From positions 1 through 64,000 of the forward strand of contig JAVTVY010025318.1 in assembly GCA_036873755.1 (NCBI GenBank): a DNA stretch of 64,000 nt. The letters run 5' to 3'. Of this stretch, positions 39,275 through 47,697 are shown in pieces. Each line of letters starts with the position of its first letter. Position 1 is the first letter of the stretch. This DNA is from Hanleya hanleyi. Lineage: Eukaryota; Mollusca; Polyplacophora; Lepidopleurida; Hanleyidae. Made by a program: the position numbers and the translations under genes. The notes under the pieces were generated by a model. It did no database searches. It was not told the DNA's origin and saw nothing but the letters and a program-made list of their open reading frames with translations.

Positions 39275-39396
39275 AAGCCCAGAACAGGGGGCTTGTACAT
39301 TGAAAGAACTGAAGCCCAGAACAGGGGGCTTGTAAACTTAAGCCCAGAACAGCGGGCTTGTGTACATTGAAAGAACTTAAGCCCTTAACGGGGCTT
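39275..39396 (-). terminator. Four AAGCCC...GGGCTT hairpins at the end of the late block
   Basis: Stems AAGCCC/GGGCTT at 39,275-39,293, 39,312-39,331, 39,340-39,359 and 39,379-39,396, with 6-8 nt loops. The last overlaps the protease stop codon region. They are probably 3'-end or RNA-stability elements of the late transcript. Confidence 0.5.
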
Positions 39397-39832
39397 GTAC
39401 ATTGAAATGATGGAGTACATCGCGGTCCTCGGCCTTGGGGTACTCGTCAAACATCTGTACGATGGTAGATAAGGGTCTTCCCCGGCATCGATGGTACAGG
39501 TAAAACAAGCAATATTGTCCGCACACGCTACTGGCCAGGCTTTGCAACGTTTGACTGTTTCAACACCACGTCTCTGTGCCTTGATCCATGAAGCCTGTTA
39601 AATCGGGATGGAGGGGTGGCAGGCCGTACGAGTCAAAGTATTCCCCCTGCTGTTCTGTCAAGTACACGCCCACCCAATGTTCACCGGGCCGATCCATCGG
39701 GTCCGTGTTGAGAACGTTAGCAGCAGGATACATACGGTCTAATGGGAACACATCTCGGGCGAACACCCCTTCAAAGACCATACGTGTCTCTGGGTCATTC
39801 TCCAGCACGGTGGTTATCTGGTCTGTATCCAT
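39377..39832 (-). pseudogene. Adenain-type cysteine protease, in-frame stop
   Basis: The start at 39,832 (MDTDQITTVL) overlaps the capsid stop. The catalytic His lies in GEHWVGVYL and the acidic residue in YFDSYG. An in-frame TGA at 39,560-39,562 comes before the Cys motif SSVCGQYC (Cys codon at 39,521-39,523), after which the same frame continues to TAA at 39,377-39,379. Members of this family are about 150-200 aa and cleave virion precursors such as pVI. The nonsense codon separates His/Asp from the nucleophile, so the product is inactive. Last gene of the late block, followed by hairpins. Confidence 0.88.
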
Positions 39833-39833
39833 G

Positions 39834-41369
39834 TTAGGTGGAGAAGTCACACAGGACGTTGCGCGCCTTGTCCACTTGAATGATGTTGTCAAACTCGGCG
39901 TAGCAGATCACATTGACGGTGCTCCGGAGGGCTCGTGCAAAGTGGATTTCCAACCGTAAATTGACTTGCTTGGCCAGGGCCAGCTGATGGTCGTTCTCTA
40001 AGGTGGGGGTCAGATCGAAACAGAACAACGTGTATCCGTTCCCGTAGTCCTCCCGACTGATCATATTCTCTTCGTCCTGGCTGATTTGACCGGTGGCTGT
40101 AAACAGGCTCTGATAGGCTCGAATGAAATTCGCGCGCCCAAAGTTCGGTGTTAAGGCCGTGGCTGGGACCTGTTGTCCATCCACATGCAGGGCCACAAAA
40201 TTGATGCCGAAATGTTTAAAGTCAAACGGATTCTCTGGGTAGGCTCCGCTGAAACTGGTATTTTCCACACAGGCCAGGATCAATCGCTTGGGTAGTTCCC
40301 CAGGAACAGGTTTTCTTTGTTGGCGCTCATATTTCCAGCAGACACAGAGAACACTTTGGTTTGCACACGTCGGATAGGGTACTGGGCTGGTTTTGTTTCC
40401 AAGGCTTTGAGGTGTCCCAATTGAACGGCTGGATTCGGTTTCACTTTTCGGACATACAGGACTGCGTCTTGGATGACAATCTTATAGTCAGCTGCATGCC
40501 CGTCTACGTTAGCGGCCATCAAGGCGAAGATCGGAGGCGCCCGTATCAGTCGGATTTTGATGGGGATCTTGTTCAAGAGGTACCGGTCTTGCATGAAGAT
40601 GTCTGCGTGCAGTCGACCCATGAGATCCACCGCGACGCCGTTCGCGGTCAAAGCCTTCCGTTTGTTATATCCCACATTGTCGTTCTCTACGCCCATGTGC
40701 TGGGCTGTGTCCTGGTAGAATAAAGCGGCTGTCAGTTGAGATTTTTTAGCCTCTCGCCCATGCGACAACAGCGTCTCGATGTAGGCTCGATAGGGGTACG
40801 TGTTGGTCGAGTCACTGATGAGTTTGTCGCTGAGAAATATATCCACCTGTTGAAACATCGAGTGCAGCCAGAGATTCTAGATTCTAGAGCCATGTCCATT
40901 GACGATGTTGGCTTTCACATACAAGTATGTATGGGCTAAATCCACATAGGCCGTATCCGCATTAGTGATGGTGAACTCGATGGGCCCTGTTTCGTTGATG
41001 CTGGAGAGCGGGAGATGCTCCACCCATAATCCTTGTTCGGCCCTGGTCTGTGTGGGCGGGGGCCCTCGGTGGCCGAGTGGTCTAAGGCGCTTCGCTTGTG
41101 ACCGCTAGCCTCACACCGCTGAACCGGCACGGGTTCGAGCCCAGTTGGTCCATGTGTGAAAGCTTGTCAGTTACTTGCCGAAGGGCGGTGGTTCTCTCCG
41201 GGTACTCCGGCTTTCTCCACCAACCAAACTGACTGTCACCATATGAGTGAAACAAACTTGAGTGTGACATTAAGCCAAATTCCCTCCCTCCTCCCTGTGT
41301 GGGCGGGACGGTCCACAAATCAAATTCACTGTTGGTGGAGGGACAGGACTCGTCGTGGATCAAGGACAT
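39834..41369 (-). pseudogene. Major capsid protein (double jelly-roll), multiply broken
   Basis: The start MSLIHDESCPSTNSEFDLW at 41,369 matches element C. The gene is interrupted by a SINE (41,061-41,294), by an in-frame TAG at 40,877-40,879 beside a 7-bp tandem duplication (ATTCTAG), and by a one-frame shift near 40,290-40,310. Identifiable parts include LAHTYLYVKANIV, LFYQDTAQHM, LMGRLHADIFMQDR, RAPPIFALM, and after the shift LPKRLILACVENTSF, NPFDFKHFGINFVALHVDGQQVP and the C-terminus CYAEFDNII. This is the Polinton/adintovirus hexon-type protein. It ends at 39,834, overlapping the protease start. Confidence 0.9.
41061..41294 (+). mobile_element. tRNA-derived SINE inserted in the capsid gene
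   Basis: Flanked by a perfect 13-bp duplication CTGTGTGGGCGGG (41,048-41,060 and 41,295-41,307). The head resembles a class II tRNA (Leu/Ser type) with A box TGGCCGAGTGG (41,070-41,080) and B box GGGTTCGAGCC (41,131-41,141). The body contains CTCCGGGTACTCCGGCTTTC, a conserved central segment seen in animal SINEs, and ends in a short pyrimidine tail. Insertion happened after the viral gene entered the genome, or at least disrupts it now. Confidence 0.85.
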
Positions 41370-41372
41370 GTT

Positions 41373-41777
41373 TTAAGAAAAGATATCCTGGGTCTTCGAT
41401 GTGCGTCGTCGCTGGGTCGGTCGTCCACTGGTACGTGGTCTCGGTGGTGCAGGTCTTTTATTCCCTACGGTGCGTTGTGTTTTGGCCACTAAGACGCCTC
41501 CTGCTTCTTTGGCCCGTCGTTTCAAGGCTTCTTTGGGTGCCGTACCCCTCAAGACATCACCGGCGACTTGCAGTCCACTGCGTACCGCTTGTTTGCTGAT
41601 TGCTTTCACCCCACGCGTCACCAAGGGCAGGAACGTTTTGACGATGCTCCCGAGTATGTTCACCAGTCCATGTCCTCGTTGCATGCGTGCACCACTAAAG
41701 ACCGGAAGGCCACCGCCGGCCTGTTGGGCATAATAGTCCATATAGCTGCGTGCATCGCACTCGTAAGGCACCTTCAT
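41373..41777 (-). CDS. pVI-like basic virion protein
   Basis: 134 aa, intact and strongly similar to 10,901-11,326: the N-terminal 18 residues are followed by QAGGG (residues 19-23, predicted adenain cleavage after the second Gly), then SGARMQRGHGL, an amphipathic helix region and a basic C-terminus. The ATG overlaps the penton stop (TAATG at 41,775-41,779); the capsid ATG follows its stop by 3 nt. Confidence 0.75.
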   Translation of the reverse strand: MKVPYECDARSYMDYYAQQAGGGLPVFSGARMQRGHGLVNILGSIVKTFLPLVTRGVKAISKQAVRSGLQVAGDVLRGTAPKEALKRRAKEAGGVLVAKTQRTVGNKRPAPPRPRTSGRPTQRRRTSKTQDIFS

Positions 41778-42565
41778 TATGCAAAGTGGGGAGCACGTGC
41801 TTGTCGAAAATGAAGTGTCAGCACCACTTTCCCGCGTTCGAATGCCACCGGTCGTCCCGTGTCATCTCTTATATCCACCGTGATAGTGTTGATGTCGGTT
41901 TGTCGTACGGGTAGGTAGAGCATGTGGGTGAAACTGTAGGCTGACTTGATCTCCATACGTCTTTTTAATGGGCTGCCACCGTAACAGAGGTGTGTTGATA
42001 TCGCCCACGATGTGGTTGTCCACCACGTCCGAGTAGACGTAGAGTCCGTACATACCCGACTTCATATCCATCGGGATCTCGCCATGGTGTTCGGTGGGAC
42101 CAGCGAACGTCTTTAGATCGAAACCCAGCCTTTGCTGTAGATAGGACTCAGTACGACACTCGCCTTGTCGGTGACGATAAGCTGTGCCTTGTCGTTGTGT
42201 GCGTTGTAATCGAAGTCCACGTGATTCTTGAAGGGAAAAGATTTGATGGGTTTTGAAGTATTCGTGACCTCCCGTAGAGCCTTATAATGCAACAGTCTTG
42301 ACAGCCCACCCATGAACTCCTTGGGGGTATCGTATTGGCCTTCGGGAGGGTGAGTCGGGTGTCTTTTGCCTTCGTAGGTCACCTCGTACCACACTTCATT
42401 GGCTCGCACGTTGTACCACGAGTAAGGGTATTGGATATCCACGAGGCCACATTCCCAGCGCCCAGGTAAATGCAACGGTTGCGGTAACTGGGTCACGTGC
42501 TTGGCCAAGGTGTTGTCAGGAAACACATCCAGCGAACTGTTACTGGGTAGGGTGAGGTAAAACAT
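41777..42565 (-). pseudogene. Penton (minor capsid) protein, frameshifted
   Basis: Opens at 42,565 (MFYLTLPSNSS) with LHLPGRWECGLVDIQYP. The frame is lost near 42,135 (after VVLSPI), is regained by MDMKSGMYGLYVYSD (about 42,070), and is lost again near 41,955-41,985 (YGDQVS). A conserved C-terminal end reaches the stop at 41,777-41,779. At least two frameshifts, so inactive. The start context and 20 bp upstream are conserved with element C, where codon 3 is a stop. Confidence 0.85.
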
Positions 42566-42596
42566 GGCGACTGAGCTGTCCTGCTGCTGCTGTTGG

Positions 42597-42604
42597 TTTT
42601 AATA
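42597..42604 (-). promoter_or_regulatory. TATA-like box overlapping the upstream stop, penton promoter
   Basis: TATTAAAA on the minus strand includes the TAA stop of the 42,599-43,441 gene and lies about 35 bp before the penton ATG. Confidence 0.45.
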
Positions 42605-43441
42605 GGTGTTCCAGGCCTTGGGCGGTTGTGTCCGGCATCGTGTTCGTCGCGTTGACTTACTACGTGTCACGGCTCTGGAGATGTGGGGTGTCCTGATCGA
42701 GGGTGGTTTTTTAAAGGTCTGAAAAGAAGGTGCCCGTTGTGGTGGTGGTGGAGTTTTGGGGGGTGACTCCGGTTCCCAGTCGGCTTTCCAAGAAGGTAGT
42801 GGGCCACTCGGCGATTGCTGGGTTCGCTGCATAAAGGCCCAGCGGTGGGGGTTCCCCACCAATTCCTGTGGTACATGCATGTCTTTCAAGCCTTGAGCGA
42901 AGACCTCCCATCCTCGAGGATCGGTGTGCGACCTGCGTTGAAGCATCAGATCATTCACTAAATCCGTCATGTGGGTCCCCGGGACCACCTGATTCTGTAC
43001 CAGGAGTTCGCCTTTATCATTCCAAGTCATGTTAGGATTCTGTTTCATCCGTTGTAATACCATGCCAGCTTGTTTCTTGAACGATGCAGGTACACTCTTC
43101 AGCACTTCGTCTTCCACCCACTGTGGGGCTGTGGGTGGTACCCCTGGTAATGGCGGCTGTTGGAGCGGTGCTGAGGTCGCCGGTGTGTCGCGTGGTGGTG
43201 GTGGTGGTGGTGGTGGGGTAGAGAGGGTTTTGTATTGGTCCATGAACGTCATGTACCGTTGAAGCGTCTCATTGTACCGTTGTACTTTCTCACTGTCGCT
43301 TAACCCCGGTCTCTGTAAGATCTGTTGCATCTCTCCATCGAGGGTGTTTATGGTCTTGACCGTAGGTGGGACAGGGTAGGGTGATTGGAGGTTTTGAAGG
43401 AATCGTGGTTCGACGAGCACCATTTTTTTCGTTTGGTTCAT
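42599..43441 (-). CDS. Pro-rich linker protein conserved in adintovirus-like elements
   Basis: 280 aa, intact. N-terminal helical domain (about 7-68), Pro/Thr linker with eight consecutive Pro (about 77-107), core with WNDKGELLVQNQVVPGTHM, GWEVFAQGLKD and PQELVGNPHRW, and a basic Pro-rich C-terminus. Orthologue of 9248-10,039. Its ATG overlaps the pX stop (ATGA, 43,438-43,441). Confidence 0.78.
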   Translation of the reverse strand: MNQTKKMVLVEPRFLQNLQSPYPVPPTVKTINTLDGEMQQILQRPGLSDSEKVQRYNETLQRYMTFMDQYKTLSTPPPPPPPPRDTPATSAPLQQPPLPGVPPTAPQWVEDEVLKSVPASFKKQAGMVLQRMKQNPNMTWNDKGELLVQNQVVPGTHMTDLVNDLMLQRRSHTDPRGWEVFAQGLKDMHVPQELVGNPHRWAFMQRTQQSPSGPLPSWKADWEPESPPKTPPPPQRAPSFQTFKKPPSIRTPHISRAVTRSKSTRRTRCRTQPPKAWNTY

Positions 43442-43779
43442 TGTCGGCCGAAGAGTTCACCCAATACTGGACCCAACACGGAAGCGGCCAACGGTGCTAA
43501 GATGGCCCCGAGAAAGCCGCCTTTCTGTAACACCTTTTTCTTTTGTGTTTGAGGGACCCGCTTCTGGACTAGGGTTCGGAGACCTGTCTTATGCTTGGCC
43601 AACTTGGTCTTCTGAGCCGGAGTCAGTGGTACGTTGCCTTTTAACAGGTTGTACCCGATCTCGCACAGACAGCGTACACGGTCAGGGTCCGCACCGCGTA
43701 CAATGGTTTGGACTAACTCGGGTGGGGCCGTCTTCAATACACGGAGCGTGGGAGCGTGCTTCCGTACTCGCGCAGACAT
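43438..43779 (-). CDS. Small basic pX-like protein
   Basis: 113 aa from the Met that matches element C (MSARVRKHAP); two in-frame upstream Met codons (43,788 and 43,782) are less likely. Arg/Lys-rich, with the hydrophobic tail GGFLGAILAPLAASVLGPVLG. Intact. Its TATA-like box is at 43,813-43,823. Confidence 0.72.
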   Translation of the reverse strand: MSARVRKHAPTLRVLKTAPPELVQTIVRGADPDRVRCLCEIGYNLLKGNVPLTPAQKTKLAKHKTGLRTLVQKRVPQTQKKKVLQKGGFLGAILAPLAASVLGPVLGELFGRQ

Positions 43780-43812
43780 CATGTACAACTAATGCTAGAA
43801 CCCACAACTCTG

Positions 43813-43823
43813 CCCTTTTTATC
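43813..43823 (-). promoter_or_regulatory. TATA-like box of the pX gene
   Basis: GATAAAAAGGG on the minus strand, about 35-45 bp before the ATG at 43,779. Confidence 0.5.
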
Positions 43824-43874
43824 CATCTCAGAGAACAGAGACAAAGTCAACCCTGCTGTGGTATTCATTCTTTT

Positions 43875-43935
43875 CATTATCCCCATCATCAAACACACAG
43901 ACCCCAGCTGGGGGAGCCATTGTGGGTGTGTTCAC
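43875..43935 (-). terminator. Conserved 3' hairpin after the ATPase gene
   Basis: On the minus strand, GTGAACACACCCACAATGG, then CTCCCCCAGC, then GGGGTCTGTGTGTT. It pairs into an imperfect hairpin around the GGCTCCCCCAGC core shared with 13,352-13,411. It begins 2 nt after the ATPase stop codon. Confidence 0.5.
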
Positions 43936-43936
43936 A

Positions 43937-44540
43937 TTATTTTTGCATGTACACGTGGTGGGCCTCTCCGGGAAAGATGCCGGTCCGTAGTCGAAGGTGC
44001 TCGGGGGTGGTTTGCTTGAGGTCGAAGAGCATATACCCGTGCTGAGGAGTTGTGGCATCTTTAAAGGCTTCCAACGCAAACGGTGTGCGGCCGGGATACA
44101 TCTGTCTCGCCAGGTGCAGCAGTTGAGTGGTATCTCTCGGGTTTTTGAAGACCACCAGGTAGTGGGCATTTAAGCTGATGTTCCGATGTTCTTTGTTTTT
44201 ACTGAACAGATTCTGCACAATGTAGATGATGCTGAGCCGTCGATGATGGCTGCCTTTGGTAAAGAGTTGGGTGACCCGCGCATCCGTCTCCGCCATGAGA
44301 TCATCCAGAACCACCAAGGTGTCGGGTTCCAAATCGCCCAGATTGGGTAGGCCTTCCACGAACGTGATATGGGGCATTGCTGCATACGCTGCCTGCCATT
44401 CTCCGTAACACCACAGGACTCGGGCAATGGGTGGGGTGATCATGCTGTCGGCGTGTTCGAGGAGCTTGCCTACGAAGTGCGTTTTGGCGGAACCCGTCGG
44501 TCCTGCGATGACGCAAGTGATGGAGATGTATCCACTGTCG
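43937..44540 (-). CDS. FtsK/HerA-type genome-packaging ATPase
   Basis: The conserved part begins near 44,530 with ISITCVIAGPTGSAKTHF. It continues through VLWCYGEWQAAY, Walker B DTLVVLDDLM and the sensor IIYIVQNLFSKNKEH, to LRLRTGIFPGEAHHVYMQK at 43,937. Walker A has Ala where GxxGxGKT has Gly, which may reduce activity. No ATG is suitably placed: the frame is open to 44,809 over sequence that encodes the membrane protein in another frame, so the native start was probably lost by a small deletion relative to element C. Packages viral DNA. Confidence 0.82.
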
Positions 44541-44978
44541 TGGTAACCCGCTCTTGTAAATTTCGTACGAGTGAACTGGAGTGGTGGTGGGCACAACGTC
44601 GGTCGTCGTTGTCTGTTCACTGTCAGGGATGATGATGGTGGTGGGTACAACGTCGGTGGTCGTTGTCTGTTCACTGTGAGGGATGAAATCCGGTGGGTTT
44701 TCAGACGTAGTAGGTGTACTTGGTGTAGGTGTAGAGCTTGGTGTGGAGCTCGACGTGGCTTGTACACGGGGTGTGGTGGTGACTGGTGCTCTCTGTAGAC
44801 CGGTTTCACTGATGGCTGGTGTTCTCAATTGGTTAAGTAACGTGCTGACATAGGCTACATCGTAAAACACACCTCCGTACAGCACACTCAGCAGGGTTAG
44901 CACTATCACCACAAAGCCCACTTGCGCTTTGCGCGTTTTGGGAGACGCTGTGTTCAGAAGCAGCTGCTGTTTGTCCAT
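44531..44978 (-). CDS. Thr/Ser/Pro-rich single-pass membrane protein
   Basis: The start MDKQQLLLN at 44,978 corresponds to MDSAHLPLL in element C and lies about 50 nt after the TATA box. One membrane segment (about residues 18-40, VGFVVIVLTLLSVLYGGVF), then a Thr/Pro/Ser-rich stalk with two EQTTTTDVVPTT repeats. The frame continues open over the ATPase 5' part to 44,301, so the C-terminus is uncertain. A mucin-like virion or surface protein is plausible. Confidence 0.6.
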
Positions 44979-45026
44979 AGCACTGTGGTCGGACGTGGAA
45001 TGAAGGAGGACGGCAGTGGTGTCTGG

Positions 45027-45034
45027 CTTTATAG
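45027..45034 (-). promoter_or_regulatory. TATA box overlapping the integrase stop
   Basis: CTATAAAG on the minus strand contains the integrase TAA (45,029-45,031); the membrane-protein ATG follows 49 bp on. Confidence 0.6.
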
Positions 45035-46101
45035 TCGTTTCACCTGGTTGGCAGCGACCCAGGAATTGAAGGAACTGGGCCAGCCTTGCCATTTGACGAA
45101 ATGAAACAGTTTGCCACGTCGATGTTCTGTTTTCAAAATCTGCTCCACCGTGTAGTAGTCTTGCTGTGTTTTTACGACAGGCTGCAATTCCGTCTCGTAA
45201 AACGTCCCTAGCAACGGTTCCCCTTGAAGATCTTCCAGTTCATAGACTCGCCGCTGTCGAGGTAGGCGCCGTTTAATCAGGAAGTGTTCATCGCTCCAGT
45301 TGGGCAAGTAACTTTCTCGAACTTGCCCTTGGCTTTACTGATCCGTACAGGGTCCCCGACCTTGTACACCGCCTTCGGCGTTCGCTGCGATGGCCTGTGG
45401 TACAAGACACGCCGGACTTGGGCTTCATTGCGTTGGGTCACGGTAATGGGGGCTCTTTCTATACTCCGATGATAGGCTCGATTGTAACCCCTCACAAGAT
45501 TCGGGAGAACATCGATGTACCGCCTTGTATTCTTATAGGTGAAATATTTATACATGCGGCCTTTGAATGTCCTGTTGAACCTTTCCACCACGGAAGCCTT
45601 GGTCTCGTTGTACGTATGGAAGAAAAACACCTTCTGGGCTTTCAGAAACTGTTGGAACGGTCTGTTGACGAATTCCGTGCATTCATCGGTTTGCAAATAC
45701 AAAGGTTTGCGCCCGGTCTTGAAGATGTCTTTGAACGCCGCTATGAGATTTGCCCCCGTTTTCGTCCGGATGGGTACCACCCACGCATACTTGGATAGGA
45801 TATCGATGCACGTCAAGATATACCGATTCTCATCGTTGTGTTTGGCAAAGGCGCTCATATCGACCAAATCCGCTTGCCACTGGGCATCTATTCCTCCCAC
45901 GATGACCCGGTTCCGTAGAAAATGGCGACGGACAGCTCGATGTAAGGTATAGGTGTCTTGTTTTCTTAACCAATCTCGGACTTGGGCACGTTGTATTCCC
46001 TGGGGTTTGGCCGCTCGATAGAGAGCCGACAATGCACTATAGGCCGCCGGACTGTCGGGACTGTAGTATAAGTTATCCAACACCTTCTCCCAGCGCTTCA
46101 T
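45029..46101 (-). pseudogene. rve integrase with chromodomain, single-base frameshift
   Basis: Starts MKRWEKVLDNLYYSPDSPAAYS at 46,101. Core: WQADLVDM, LQTDECTEF and VVERFNRTF supply the Asp-Asp-Glu triad; SH3-like VYKVGDPVRI. Near 45,312 the codons GAGAAA are followed by one A fewer than in element C, shifting the frame after KFEK; the C-terminal part PNWSDEHF through the chromodomain (YYTVEQILK...FVKWQGW) to the stop at 45,029 lies in the next frame. The protein as encoded would lose its chromodomain. Confidence 0.9.
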
Positions 46102-46128
46102 GGTGACAAATGATGATGGACCCTGGCT

Positions 46129-46599
46129 CTATCGTTTATTTATAACGGGTATATCTTGGGCCGGAGTTTCTTTCTGATTTTCTTCGTGGGCTTCCACAGT
46201 GTCCATGGTAAATGACCAGTCCAACTCGTCTGATGACCGCTTGATAAGCACTTGATCCACATCTACTACGGCATCTTCCAATGCAGACCATAGATCAGGG
46301 TGAAGGGTAAAATGCACTGTACCCCCATCTAGCCGAGCCAATTGAGCAAAGAAAGGGCCGCGTCGGATGTACACATCGTGACACAAGTGGATGAGGTCGC
46401 CGTCCAGTTCACCAGACAACACCCGTTTGAATTTGGTCCAGCCCTCCCGGGACAGACGAATGTGAGCCGGGCACGGTTGTGTAGCGTCCGCATAACAGAT
46501 GTCTCCCACCTCCTCCATGATATCGACCTTATCCGCATACACGTGCAGGAAAACCTCGGGGGTTAAGCTGAGATACGCCAGTATTATATGCTCCGTCAT
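46129..46599 (-). CDS. Short PC4-like protein
   Basis: 156 aa, intact. Two modules: VFLHVYADKVDIM...IRLSREGWTKFKRVLSGEL (about residues 13-60) and DGDLIHLCHDVYIRRGPFFAQL...FTLHPDLWSALEDAVVDVD (about 61-112), each several predicted strands plus a Trp-containing helix, then an acidic tail. The second Trp-helix signature resembles PC4/SUB1. The ORF end overlaps the TATA box of the integrase. Paralogue of 46,672-47,175; no matching copy in element C. Confidence 0.7.
   Translation of the reverse strand: MTEHIILAYLSLTPEVFLHVYADKVDIMEEVGDICYADATQPCPAHIRLSREGWTKFKRVLSGELDGDLIHLCHDVYIRRGPFFAQLARLDGGTVHFTLHPDLWSALEDAVVDVDQVLIKRSSDELDWSFTMDTVEAHEENQKETPAQDIPVINKR
46136..46145 (-). promoter_or_regulatory. 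TATA box of the integrase inside the upstream ORF
   Basis: TTATAAATAA on the minus strand encodes part of the last codons of the PC4-like ORF (V-I-N-K-R), 35 bp before the integrase ATG. Confidence 0.6.
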
Positions 46600-46638
46600 G
46601 GTCAGTACGTGAATGGTACCAGATTTGACTGTCTCTCG

Positions 46639-46646
46639 TATTTATA
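46639..46646 (-). promoter_or_regulatory. TATA box of the 46,599 gene
   Basis: TATAAATA on the minus strand followed by CGAGAGACAG, 40 bp before the ATG at 46,599. Confidence 0.65.
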
Positions 46647-46671
46647 GGGAGAACCCCGTGAGATCAAAGGA

Positions 46672-47175
46672 TCAGGTGGTCATATCACTGGGCTGACTGA
46701 GTCTAGCCGGGTAATCAATGGCATCGTCGTCGGGTTCATGGCTAGACAGTTGTTCATTGGGTTCTGCCGCCGCTTCTCTCAGGGCACGAGCCCACTCCAA
46801 CTCGTCTGATGACCGCTCGTCCGGTGTAAACAGCTGGTCCACGATAGGCACCACTTTCTCGAAGGCTGTCCACAGATCGGGATCTAGGGTGAAGCTTCGC
46901 GTAGGGTCTTGGTAGCGGCCCAGGCGTGGGAAGAAGGGTCCACGGTATACGTAGATGGCATTGTCTATGTGGATGAGGTGTCCATCGAGCTCGCCGCTCA
47001 ACACCCGTTTAAATTTGGTCCAGCCGTCACGGTGTAGCGTAACCGTATTCGATACGGTCTCAGCGGGCGACCAGCAAACATCTCCACGGTCTTCCACGAG
47101 GGTGACTTTATCTTCATAGACGTGTAACCCCACCCGGGGTGTAAGGGGCAGGATGGCTCGTAGGACGGGTGACAT
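46672..47175 (-). CDS. Short PC4-like protein (orthologue of 5897-6451)
   Basis: 167 aa from MSPVLRAIL. The upstream in-frame ATG at 47,208 lies between the TATA box (47,226-47,233) and the expected transcription start, so it is not used. Modules VGLHVYEDKVTLV...VTLHRDGWTKFKRVLSG and DGHLIHIDNAIYVYRGPFFPRL...FTLDPDLWTAFEKVVPIVD, then an acidic tail ending at 46,672. High similarity to element C. Likely single-stranded-nucleic-acid binding by analogy with PC4. Confidence 0.72.
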   Translation of the reverse strand: MSPVLRAILPLTPRVGLHVYEDKVTLVEDRGDVCWSPAETVSNTVTLHRDGWTKFKRVLSGELDGHLIHIDNAIYVYRGPFFPRLGRYQDPTRSFTLDPDLWTAFEKVVPIVDQLFTPDERSSDELEWARALREAAAEPNEQLSSHEPDDDAIDYPARLSQPSDMTT

Positions 47176-47225
47176 GCTTGATCCAATGACGATCCTTGAA
47201 TGACACACACTCTGTCTCGCCCTCG

Positions 47226-47233
47226 TATTTATA
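47226..47233 (-). promoter_or_regulatory. TATA box with conserved GTGTGTGTCATTCA
   Basis: TATAAATA on the minus strand, then AGAGTGTGTGTCATTCA, the same as in front of 5897 in element C. Confidence 0.7.
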
Positions 47234-47242
47234 GTCCCACTG

Positions 47243-47569
47243 TCAATACCACAGCGCCAGGGTCAATAGGGCACAGACTAGTGTGAGGCCAACCAGCCGT
47301 CGCTGGTTCCGGCGTGAACGCTCGTGGTCCATAGGCCGAGCATCAAGGATGGCTGTCATAGTCCAGTAGTGGTGAGTGATGGCACACCTCTCCATCGAGT
47401 GCACTCTGTCGAGGACCGCTTCTGTGAACTTGTTGAGGATCTGGCGTCGCCCCTCGTTGTCGTCGCCATCTGCAAACATGGACCGGACCACTGCTCGGTA
47501 ACCCGTGAGTGAATTCACCACGGTGGCATGCTGTAAAATGCGAGTCGCATAGGGCTGGATCTCCGCCAT
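47243..47569 (-). CDS. Tail-anchored small protein
   Basis: 108 aa. The helical cytosolic part (about 1-85) has conserved-looking TGYRAVVRSMF and LDRVHSMERCAI. A basic patch (HERSRRNQRR, about 82-91) is followed by a hydrophobic C-terminal anchor (LVGLTLVCALLTLALWY). The layout is that of a tail-anchored ER or mitochondrial outer-membrane protein. Bcl-2-like proteins share this layout, but no BH motif is recognised. It has its own TATA box at 47,616-47,622. No counterpart is visible in element C. Confidence 0.6.
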   Translation of the reverse strand: MAEIQPYATRILQHATVVNSLTGYRAVVRSMFADGDDNEGRRQILNKFTEAVLDRVHSMERCAITHHYWTMTAILDARPMDHERSRRNQRRLVGLTLVCALLTLALWY

Positions 47570-47615
47570 GGCACTGCAACCGTAGAAATGAAGGTGTGGG
47601 ATCCAGAGGGACGTG

Positions 47616-47622
47616 TTTTATA
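47616..47622 (-). promoter_or_regulatory. TATA box of the tail-anchored protein gene
   Basis: TATAAAA on the minus strand, 47 bp before the ATG at 47,569. Confidence 0.6.
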
Positions 47623-47697
47623 GACCAGGTCACACATGCGCGCCTAGACGTCGGGTGTAGTCCGTGATACGTACTATTCTGATGAGTTATGTGGCTC

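Noticed and set aside
41064..41145. Functional tRNA-Leu/Ser gene
   Set aside because: A and B boxes are present, but the segment sits at the head of a SINE flanked by a 13-bp duplication, and the anticodon arm is not a clean fold.
43494..44045. 183-codon plus-strand ORF
   Set aside because: Antisense over the pX and ATPase genes, which are supported by homology between elements C and D.
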